Shown here: piece by piece, positions 55,244 to 64,000 of the stretch | Position numbering within the stretch: the first letter of the stretch is position 1 | Layout: the number at the start of each line of letters is the position of its first letter | Assembly (NCBI GenBank): GCA_023525975.1 | Contig: CM042023.1 | Span: 16,169,501-16,233,500 of the forward strand | DNA length: 64,000 nucleotides | Reading direction: 5' to 3' | Source: Smallanthus sonchifolius | Taxonomy: Eukaryota > Streptophyta > Magnoliopsida > Asterales > Asteraceae | Position numbers and translations under genes: made by a program | Notes under the pieces: model-generated | The model's input: the letters and a program-made list of their open reading frames with translations, nothing else | Told to the model about the DNA's origin: nothing | The model's database searches: none

Positions 55244-55927
55244 ACCCTACTTAATATGGTTCGATCGATGATGTGTAGAACTAACTTGCATCACTCCTTC
55301 TGGAGTTATGCTCTTATGACCGCCGCCCGCCTTGTAAATCAGGCACCGACTAAGAAGGTGGAAAAAACCCCATATGAGATATGGCACGGGTCTAAACCCA
55401 ATTTGTCTTACCTTAGAGTATGGTGATGTGATGCATATGTCACCAGCAATTCTGATGACAAGCTCGATCCCAGAGGCGAAAAAGTTGTTTTCGTCGGTTC
55501 CTACAACAAAAGCGGATATTATTTCTAGCATCCTGATGCAAACATTGTTTCCATCAAAAGGAAAGGACGCTTTCTCGAGGAAGATCTTCTAAATCGAGGA
55601 ACCGGAAATAATATTATGGATCTTGAAGAAATTCGAGAAACACAAACAACCGCTGAGGAAGTCGGAGCGTCTGATCAACAAGAAGTTGTTGCTGATGAAT
55701 CAGACATAAACACAAGCGTTCGCAGAAGTAGCAGGTCTCGTAAAGAACCTAATAGATACCTATGGCATCTTAAAGCTTCTAAAGTACTGTTAGTAGCTGA
55801 GTCAAATGACGAACCTACAAACTACAAATCTACTATCTCAGATCCGGAATCCGAGAAATGGCTTGAAGCCATGAACGCCGAGATGCAATCTATGCGTGAT
55901 AATCAGGTCTGGGACTTGATTGAACTA
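55244..55927 (+). pseudogene. Element F integrase C-terminus and RT start, truncated by element E
   Basis: Scattered frames continue the integrase (APTKKVEKTPYEIWHGSKPN, then NIVSIKRKGRFLEEDLLNRG). 55616-55927 encodes MDLEEIRETQTTAEEV, SVRRSSRSRKEPNRYLW and the beginning of the RT domain (WLEAMNAEMQSMRDNQVWDL). The reading then enters the LTR of E after IEL. Confidence 0.85.
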
Positions 55928-58733
55928 TGTGACAACCCGACTTTTCGGGTTAACTCAGTTAGCAAATTCCGTTAACTTGCTGTTAAAAACCTAACCCCGT
56001 TAACTATTCCGTTAAGTTTCTTATTAAAAACTTAACCCTGTTAATCAAATCTAACCCCAAGGACTAATTCGGTCACAATATCATCTCAAAACTACAAGGA
56101 CTAGGACTGTAATTACCCTAAACCTATTTGATTGACTTTCTAAGTCAAAATTGAGAATTTTGTGTTCAGTTGACTTTTAAAAGTCAAACTCGTAACCAAA
56201 TCAACTCAAATCCGTATATTTCGATCATGCCTGTTGAAATTCATAACCGAAATCAAATTCAATATTAATCACGATCATCATGAAGCTTTTAATCCGGGTA
56301 TTGAATCGAATTAATATTAATAATACGAATTTATCTCGTAACCGTCGACTTCATGTCAAATGCAATCAAATCCACCATTTTCCGTATACCAATTCGTGAA
56401 TTGAAGCTCTGCACACGATAGACGCAACTCTCTGGAGCGTTTACACACATCATTTCCACTGTAATCGAAGCCGGAGTCGCGAGAGAGCAACCGCGCGAGA
56501 AGTCGGAGCCAAGTTACTCAAACTCTGTCAATTCGGGCGTTATTCTGGTAATTCAATACTCCTGTAGTTTCGTCTCAATCTCTAGAACAATAGCCGTAAC
56601 CTAATTGGGGCTATATCTATCGAATCTAACACAACCTTAATCTAGGGTTCATCACAAAACCGATTTGGGGGTTCCGACCCAACAACTAATCTCAATCGAA
56701 TTAACCTACATCAACAGTTTCGAAATCTTGTGTAAAATAAAAACCCTCTATCAATTTCAAGTTATAGCATCGAATTGTGTTTGAACGGTAAATTAGGGTT
56801 TATCTTTGATTCGATTTAGGGGTTTTAATCTTAGGCTTAACCTTAATGCAATTAAACTATATCATTAGTTTCGAAATCTTCTTTTTAGTAAAAGCCCCAT
56901 GATTTCAGGAATATTTAACATACAAATCGGTCAATTTGATTCGTAGTTCATATCTAGGGTTCGGTTTCTAAAAACGAGAATTTAACGGATTTAAACTTGT
57001 TATTTTTGAAATTAAAACTATCCTCAAACTCGATTTCCATTGACAATCAAAACCCCTCTGCCCTGTTACTTGATCGCGGCCGAAATCAACACAATCGGAC
57101 TGGGTTTGGCTCCGGCTCTCGCAAGAAAGGGGAGTCACAGGATTTTCTGATTAAAACCTTTCCTATCGGGTTTGGTTGCGATGGCCCTAGCGGGTGGATT
57201 GGTTGAGTCTGTATGCTTATGGGGAGGAGACGCGGGTTCGAACCCTCCTCCCCTGTTTTCTTTTTAAATATTTATTTTAATGATATTTGAATATTTAAAT
57301 CAATTGTTATATTATTATAATATCATATTAAAGTGTTTTAGCCCGGGAAAACCACCCGTGGGCTCGGGTTAAAGTTCATAACCCATCTTTAGTATAAATT
57401 CTCACTTTTTAAATACTATGTTTATATTATTTTTAAACCGCGACTTCGAACAAAATAATATATTTATATTTTTTTTAACCCGTAACTTCTAGTATAAAAT
57501 AATATATATTTTATATTATTTTGCCTCGTTTATTTACCTCGTGTAACGTTTTAAATTATTTAATAATATAAAATGTTATATTATTTTCACACGTCTAATT
57601 ACTGGAATAAAAATAATATATTATTATTTTACCACACAAATAGTTATCGTACTAACTATGCAAGTTTAAAAATAATATAATAAAATTATTTTTCTAGACT
57701 ACTATTTAATGACGAAAACGCTCGAATATAATTGTTATATATTATTCGTCATAAAACGTATTCATCCTAACTAAGAATTCTCATTCCCGTGGATATGTCC
57801 GTTTACTCGAAAACATTAGAACGTTTCTTTAGGACGTTCAATCTTCCGCGTTGTCGTCGCTTATTCTCGTTAAGTCCCTAACTGTTATGTTATAATGCTA
57901 GGACATTTGTGAGCCGTGTTAGGCCACCGCTTGAGATTTTAATCTCGTACTTGTGTGATTTTCTACCTTCGCAATCTGGTGAGTTTTCACGGCCCCTTTT
58001 TACTGCTTTTAAACTGGGAGAGAAAACTTGATACAAACTCTTTTGATTTTTGTACTTCATTTTATATCAATTGTTATGACTATGCGTAAACTCTATCATA
58101 AAAGTCCTCACATCGAACCGTTTAAATATGAATATAGCGAGGTATGTTGGGTAGTACTACTGGGTTTGACAAACCTCACCCGCGTTAGTCGCGCTAACTC
58201 GATTGGATATCGACCGGGTGCAATATTGACCTAAACGTGCACCATGGTTGATGGACCTGGTGGGAGGCAATACAAACAGTCAGTTTACGGTTGCGAGCGT
58301 AATAGCAAACATGAACATGGGTTAGCTACTCATTGGTATATATATGTTGATTGTACATTAATCTGGTAAACGCTTGATTACTATACTGAAACCTGTGAAC
58401 TCACCAACCTTGTGTTGACACTTTTCTTACATGTTTTCTCAGGACGCTAAGCTATGGCACAGGTTGCACAATTAGGACATGCATGGAGTCCTACTGTCAT
58501 TTCATTCATTTCAAACATGATAAACAGTTTACCTAATTATATTGATTGACGCTTATTGCGTGTAACTACTTTAAATTTTATATCAACGTTTACGCTTTCG
58601 CATTAACTCTGAACTTTTATGTTATGACATTTCAAGTCCCATATAGTGTCGTTTGATGTAACTAATGACTGAGATCCTGGTGTGTCACCTTCCAAACGGT
58701 AAAACTCCGTTAGTTGAAATTGGGGGTGTGACA
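55928..58733 (+). repeat. Element E 5' LTR
   Basis: 2806 bp, TGTGACAACCCGAC... to ...GGGTGTGACA. It shares with element C the blocks TTCACGGCCCC, GAACTCACCAACC...GTTGACAC (58396-58446) and AACTAATGACTGAGATC. The middle (57250-57780) is very AT-rich. Confidence 0.92.
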
Positions 58734-58736
58734 GAT

Positions 58737-58749
58737 TGGTATCAGAGAC
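58737..58749 (+). promoter_or_regulatory. Element E primer binding site
   Basis: TGGTATCAGAGAC, three bases (GAT) after the LTR; one mismatch to the initiator tRNA-Met type, at the same place as in element C. Confidence 0.88.
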
Positions 58750-58754
58750 ATTGG

Positions 58755-60470
58755 TTATAGAGAACTAGGATTGCATACTAGACTATAACCTCACACATTA
58801 GTTACACGGCACAGACACTTATACGTGATACATATAGCAACTATACATTGCAGTGCAGGCATGTAACACCATCCGTATCACCCTCAATTAGCAAGGGACA
58901 CATCATTTGCATTGCATCATCATTCCCAGTGACGACACTCGGGGAATCACCAGAACATCATCCACTCCCGTTCGAGGGCAACGAGACGGAGCCTTCGGAG
59001 GAGTCACTTAAATCACCATCACCTGTTGGGTATGGTGGGCTTTCTCAGGTCCATGTTATGGACGACACTCAGCACTAACACATATCTCTTTGGGAATTGG
59101 GATCGTCGGAGGCGAGTCCCTACGTAACCACTAGCAACAATACGCCGACTGAAGGCAGACCGTTACACGCATAATTGCATAATCTATTGACACGTAGATG
59201 TCATCACTTTCTCGAGTCATGGGCTCGTGTCTTTGGTCGATATTCTGTTGAGAATAGATTGACCACAAATTTGAGAACGCATTGCTCAATGCATACTCAA
59301 ACCCTATCCTGACTCAGTTGAAAGGACGGCTACTATGCTGCTTCATATAACTTGTATTCATGAATTAGTTCATTTCTCGAAGTCGCACTTCATGTACATG
59401 TTTGTTCCATGTTCTCATCTACAATCCGCTGGATTGGACTATCGTATTGTGTTTCAACTCGGATGAATACTCGTATCAACCTATTCCCGACTACTCATAC
59501 TGATATGAGTCCTAGTCGATCAACTTATGGTTGATGACTACTCCTTTCAATGACTTATCATATCTGACAACACTCTATACTCAACAATATAACCTAAAGG
59601 ACATTATGACACAGGACAGGAAGAACAAGGGTGAGCATGCAAAGCAAATTAGCATTACGGGTGCACACGTAATAGTAATTTGAGGTGCATGTAAGTCCTG
59701 GTGAAACCTAGTGTGTGGATGAATGGTCCTAATCAATGATTTACAGACTTAAGTTTCCACTATCTGTAGAGACTCTCATAACCCGCTTAACGACTAGTTG
59801 GTATTATTAAACTCGTTTAACAATTGATAGACACGACTATCAGGTTGAAAATGTTTACGGACACACTGAGTTATCATCAATGAAATCCATCAATGTTATT
59901 TTCACCCATGTAAGAGTCTTAGTGATCTTACGAATCTCATTCAAACGTAATCAATAGAACCACCTAGAGTGAAACTCTAGTAGAACCTCAGAGTAAAACC
60001 ACCGACTCTAACTATGTATACAGAATTTGAGGAATTCTTTCTATGCTAACACGTTATTCCTTACACTCCTACAATAGATCCCACTTGAACTTGTTACCTC
60101 ATCCTGTGACTAATCCTTAGTCTAACTTTGAATTTTACCCCAGCATATTCAATCCTGTAAACGGATTTCTTTCTTCACGAAATGATTCTGTTGATCCAAT
60201 GACATTAGGAAACGAAGATTTAACCTAACCAACCATCAATTGAACGCAATTACTTAAACATACATCCTATCTCTTATGCTACTGGAATCTATATCCCATC
60301 AGACTTTTCTTTCCTACATGTGAACCTCTTTCCTTAGCCTATGCATTGGCTGACACTTGCTTTATAAGCGCGGGTCTCACTAGAAGCCTCAGCACGATTT
60401 CACAAATTCTATATTAGTGAGTCGTGCTCTAACTCTATTAAAAGCCAAGTATACTATTGAGATAGCAGAC
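58755..60470 (+). pseudogene. Element E gag/protease region, eroded beyond reading
   Basis: The first ~110 bp after the primer site match element C (GTTATAGAGAACTAGGA, ACTAGACTATAACC). Beyond that no gag motif, zinc knuckle or long frame can be read. By 60360-60470 traces of the protease region reappear, ending in TATTGAGATAGCAGAC, which matches the element C protease at ~22795. A 76-codon frame at 58848 has no recognisable domain. Either strong decay or replacement by unrelated sequence. Confidence 0.55.
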
Positions 60471-60662
60471 TGTAATATCCTGCATCGGTTGAGGGGGAGA
60501 ACGATACGTTCCTTATTAGGAGGTGGATACCTTCTCTATTGAGATGCGTTTTGCCTGGGCGAGCAACTCGTCAGGTGAAAACAAAACCGTGAGTTCCTGG
60601 ATGGGCAACCCATCGGGGGCAAAGCGGACAATATCTTGGTACGGTTTGCTTGGGATGTTACA
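60471..60662. mobile_element. 192-bp TRIM-like solo LTR, TSD CAGAC
   Basis: It begins TGTAATATCC, ends TTGGGATGTTACA, and is flanked by CAGAC at 60466-60470 and 60663-60667. Internal words CATCGGTTGAGGGGGAGAAC, GGTGGATACCT, GCGTTTTG, AAAACCGTGAG, GCAAAGCGGACAATATCTTG match the well-known composition of short plant TRIM-type LTRs (recognised from memory). Only one LTR is present. It lies inside the protease coding region of element E; that region resumes ~65 bp further on. Confidence 0.85.
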
Positions 60663-60726
60663 CAGACGCTCAGAAAATTGAAACAACTCGCATTCTTGCA
60701 TATGTAAACTAGCATTGGTTAGTAAT

Positions 60727-63700
60727 AAACTTGACATTGACCGTCTACCAGTTACACTTGGCAGTTTCGACCTTATTGTCGGTATGAATTGGTTATCCAA
60801 GAACCAACCTGAGGCCATCTGTTTTGACAAAAATGATTGCCTTCTCTTATTATAGGGGAAATTCTTTCTGTCCAAGGAAAAAGGAGTGGTTCAGTCGTTG
60901 GCATCATATCCTTCATGAAAGCACAGAAATGTCTTCGAAAAGGTCATACTGCTATTTTGGCTCTCGTCGCCAAGCAGTCATCTGAGGAGAAGAAAATTGA
61001 TGATATACCAATCGTACGTAACTATCCGGAAGTATTTCCCGAGGACTTGCCTAGTCTACCACCATATCGTCAAGTTGAATTCCAAACCGATCTAGCACCC
61101 GGAGCGGCACCGATCGCTCGGGCACCTTATAGATTAGCACCTAGTGAATTACAAGAGTTGTCCACTCATTTACAGGAGTTATTGGATAAAGGTTTTATCC
61201 GACCTAGTTCATCACCGTGGGGAGCTCCGGTACTATTTGTCAAGAAGAAGGACGGAACTTTCCGTATGTGTATTGACTACCTGGAGCTGAATAAAGTCAC
61301 AATCAAGAACCGCTACCCTTTGCCTCATATAGATGACCTCTTTGATCAACTCCAAGGATAAAGTTTCTATTCCAAGATAGATCTTAGGTCCGGCTACCAT
61401 CAGTTAAGAGTCCGAGAAGAGGATATCTCAAAGACTGCATTCAGAACGAGGTACGACCATTACGAATTTATGGTCATGCCTTTCGGGTTAACCAACGCAC
61501 CTGCGGTATTCATGGATCTCATGAACCGTGTGTGCAAGCCTTACCTTGACCAATTCGTTATCGTTTTCATCGACGACATCCTCATTTATTCCAAGAACAA
61601 AGAAGAACATGAGGAACATCTGCGTTTAATCCTTGAGTTGCTAAAGCAAGAGCAATTGTATGCCAAATTTTCAAAATGAGAATTTTGGATTCGAGAGGTT
61701 CAGTTTCTAGGTCATGTGGTAAATGAAAAAGGGATACATGTCGACCCGTCCAAAATAGAAGCCATCAAGAATTGGGCAGCACCGACGACTCCGACTGAGG
61801 TGCGACAATTTCTGGGATTGGCTGGATATTACCGTCGTTTTATCGAAGGATTTTCAAAGATTGCGCAACCTCTCACCGCCCTAACTCAAAAAGGAAAAGC
61901 CTATAATTGGGGCGACAGCCAAGAATCAGCTTTCCAACATCTCAAACAGAAACTTTGCAGTGCACCTATTTTAGCTCTTCCGGAAGGAACCGATGATTTT
62001 GTGGTGTATTGTGATGCATCTATTCAAGGTCTGGATTATGTCTTAATGCAACGCGAAAAGGTAATCGCATACGCTTCACGTCAGTTAAAGGTTCACGAGA
62101 AAAACTACACCACTCATGACCTAGAGTTGGGAGCAGTAGTTTTTGCACTTAAGATATGGAGACATTACTTGTACGGTACCAAATGCACCATCTACACCGA
62201 CCACAAGAGCCTCCAGCATATCTTCGAGCAGAAGGAGTTGAACATGCGACAACGTCGTTGGGTTGAACTTTTAAATGATTACGACTGTGTGATCCGGTAT
62301 CATCCGAGTAAAGCTAACGTTGTGGCTGATGCACTAAGCCGAAAGGAAACGAAACCCAAACGAGTTCGAGCGTTACAACTCACTATTCACCCTGGATTGC
62401 CTGACAGAATCCGTAGTGCTCAACTTGAAGCCTTGAAAGAAGATAACCTACCGTTAGAAGGTACACGCGGCATGGAAGCACAACTTGAAGTAAAATCTGA
62501 CGGAATTCGTTACTTTGTTGAACGAATATGGGTTCTAGTGTTCGGAAATTTAAGGGAACTAATCATGGATGAAGCTCATAAATCTCGTTACTCCATTCAT
62601 CCGGGTTCCGATAAAATGTACCATGATCTAAAAGTACTATATTGGTGGCCAAAGATGAAGGCCGATATAGCAACTTATGTTAGTAAGTGTCTGACCTACG
62701 CGAAGGTCAAAGTTGAATACCAAAAACCGTCCGGTCTCCTGCAACAACCTGAAATTCCCATGTGGAAATGGGAACAAATATCCATGGACTTCATTACCAA
62801 ATTACCCCGAACCCCTACCGGATGTGATACTATATGGGTAATTGTGGATCGCCTAACAAAATCTGCTCACTTTCTAGCAATCAAAGAAACTGACAAAATG
62901 GATAAACTCACTCGAGTATACTTGAAAGAAGTGGTCTCTCGGCACGGAGTGCCAATCTCTATTATTTCGGATCGTGATGCACGATTCACTGCCCGTTTCT
63001 GGCAATCATTGCATAAAGCATTAGGCACGCGTCTAGATATGAGCACATCATACCATCCTCAAACTGATGGCCAAACTGAACGTACTATTCAAACTCTGGA
63101 GGACATGCTACGAGCTTGTGTGATCGATTTCGGTAACACTTGGGAGTCTCACCTACCATTGGTGGAGTTCTCCTACAACAACAGTTATCACACTAGCATC
63201 AAGGCAGCTCCATTTGAAGCACTTTATGGACGGAAATGCCGTTCTCCCATTTGTTGGACCGAGGTTGGGGATAGCCAACTCACAGGTCCTGAACTTGTAT
63301 TTGAAACTTCCGAAAAGATCGTTCAAATTAGAAACCGTATGGCGGCAGCTCGTGATCGTCAAAAGAGCTATGCCGACAAGCGTCGTAAACCTTTGGAATT
63401 TCAAATAGGTGACATGGTTTTACTCAAAGTCTCACCTTGGAAAGGTATCATTCGTTTCGGGAAACGAGGAAAACTGAATCCTCGTTATGTTGGACCTTTC
63501 AAAATATTAAAGAGAATCGGACCAGTCGCGTACCAGCTGGACCTACCTGAAAGACTTAGTGGTGTGCACAACGTCTTTCACGTCTCAAATTTAAAGAAAT
63601 GCCTAGCAGATGAATCACTCGCAGTTCCGCTGGAGGAACTACATGTTGATGAACAGTTACGTTTCGTCGAAGAACCTGTGGAAATTATGGATAGGGAAGT

Positions 63701-63842
63701 CAAATCGTTAAAGCGCAGCAAAATCCCTATTGTTAGAGTCCGTTGGAACTCGAAACGCGGACCGGAATTCACGTGGGAGCGCGAGGATCAGATGATGCGC
63801 AAATATCCTAATCTGTTCAAGCACTCCGCGTCAAATTCTTAA
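60727..63842 (+). pseudogene. Element E pol: protease end, RT, RNase H, integrase, chromodomain (two stops)
   Basis: Protease tail (PVTLGSFDLIVGMNWLSKN) precedes a shift near 60830; from 60837 to 63842 one frame holds, broken only by TAA at 61359 (Ser expected) and TGA at 61677 (Cys expected). RT: FRMCIDYLELNKVTIKNRYP, FGLTNAPAVFMDLMN and FIDDILIYS. RNase H: VVYCDASIQGLDYVLMQ, YTDHKSL. Integrase: SRYSIHPGSDKMYHDLK, but the zinc-binding pair reads SKCLTYAKVK, so one Cys is replaced by Tyr; the DDE core MDFITKLPRTPTG, IISDRDARFTA is intact. Chromodomain: EIMDREVKSLKRSKIPIV, VRWNSKRGPEFTWE, ending KYPNLFKHSASNS. A 708-codon stretch (61716-63842) is uninterrupted. Confidence 0.94.
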
Positions 63843-63847
63843 GGTAC

Positions 63848-64000
63848 TATTTTAATTTTCGGGACGAAAATTGTTTCAACTAGGGGATGATGTGATATCC
63901 GGGAAATTTTTTTTTTATTTAATTTTCGGGACGAAAATTCTTTCAACTAAGGGATGATGTGATATCCGGGAAATTTTTTTTTTTTTATTTAATTTTCGGG
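63848..64000 (+). repeat. Element E polypurine tract in a 67-bp tandem array, cut by window end
   Basis: Two full units and the start of a third: TTTAATTTTCGGGACGAAAA, TTCAACTAGGGGATGATG, then TGTGATATCCGGGAAA and a T-run. LTR-start-like TGTGATATCC occurs at 63891 and 63958. Neither matches the 5' LTR start TGTGACAACCCG exactly, so the true 3' LTR probably starts beyond the window. Confidence 0.8.

Larger units (their letters stand above)
51318..55927 (+). mobile_element. Copia element F (Ty1/copia), 5' part, cut by element E
   Basis: The LTR is 51318-51980 (TGTTGGATTTTAT ... GAATCCCAACA), followed by a primer site, a 1.4-kb leader, gag, protease, integrase and the start of RT. The integrase-before-RT order identifies Ty1/copia. 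At 55927 the sequence switches abruptly to the LTR of element E; the rest of F would lie past the right edge of the window. Clade not assigned. The left TSD would be CGTCT (51313-51317), unverified. Confidence 0.9.
55928..64000 (+). mobile_element. Gypsy element E (Ty3/gypsy chromovirus), inserted in copia element F, runs off the window
   Basis: 5' LTR 55928-58733, primer site 58737, a heavily eroded gag/protease region holding a TRIM solo LTR, then RT to chromodomain nearly intact, a repeated PPT and the window end. LTR inner sequences and pol are close to element C, so they belong to the same lineage. The left TSD would be AACTA (55923-55927); the right is outside the window. Confidence 0.93.

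Noticed and set aside
55247..55531. 94-codon minus-strand frame in copia F
   Set aside because: Antisense to the integrase C-terminal coding sequence; no independent support.
56997..57206. 69-codon frame in the element E LTR with some codon-like look
   Set aside because: Located in LTR sequence and with no recognisable domain; insufficient evidence for a captured gene.
60516..60875. 119-codon minus-strand open frame that reads like part of a host protein
   Set aside because: Most of it is the 192-bp TRIM-like LTR with its CAGAC target duplication, plus antisense protease sequence; the apparent protein is a chance frame.

Overview
The window is a stretch of plant nuclear chromosome, almost certainly from a eudicot with a large, repeat-rich genome. 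The evidence is one intact hybrid proline-rich (8-cysteine) protein gene at the left edge, Ty3/gypsy polyproteins with C-terminal chromodomains, a Ty1/copia element, CACTA and hAT-like DNA elements and a TRIM-type solo LTR. The family composition recalls Asteraceae, but that is an impression, not a test. No prokaryotic features, rRNA, tRNA genes or CRISPR arrays are visible.

Layout. 113-496: the only intact host gene. 497-2311: AT-rich intergenic DNA with a 198-bp tandem duplication, palindromes and a 20-bp minisatellite. 2312-15396: gypsy element A (minus strand, TSD CATTG), inserted inside that minisatellite. A carries two later insertions: a probable 1.8-kb solo LTR (2922-4748, TSD GTTTT) full of GGCACGACCGTGCC palindromes, and a 2.45-kb solo LTR (10838-13288, TSD TATGA). 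15397-16844: rest of the minisatellite, AT/AC microsatellites and the end of a CACTA element. 16845 to about 36072: gypsy element B (minus), whose left LTR was split by gypsy element C (18159-28765, plus, TSD TTATT). 36329-37284: a complete small CACTA element (TSD AAT). 37475-37956: a hAT-like MITE (imperfect 8-bp TSD). 38111-48411: a CACTA-like element split by gypsy element D (39042-48320, plus). 48590-51317: a foldback MITE, an AT microsatellite, a palindrome array and a short candidate host exon on the minus strand. 51318-55927: 5' part of copia element F (plus), cut in its reverse-transcriptase region by gypsy element E (55928 to beyond the window), which carries a 192-bp TRIM-like solo LTR (60471-60662, TSD CAGAC).

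How it works together. The window is a nested-insertion record. All five gypsy elements have a tRNA-iMet-type primer site (TGGTATCAGAG) three bases inside the LTR and gag, protease, RT, RNase H, integrase and chromodomain in that order, which fits Tekay/Del-like chromoviruses (clade inferred). None is intact: all carry premature stops and most carry frameshifts, so any movement would need proteins supplied by other copies.

The most interesting signals are non-coding and shared between LTRs: (1) a nested inverted-repeat module in the transcribed LTR part of A, B and D, with the inner hairpin stem altered in both arms in B; (2) arrays of short near-palindromic motifs at a similar LTR position but with a different motif in each family; (3) a block resembling CTCACCAGCGTTAGCTGAC present in every gypsy LTR and in the large solo LTR; (4) duplicated polypurine-tract/LTR-start junctions in C and E. 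No new gene system was found.
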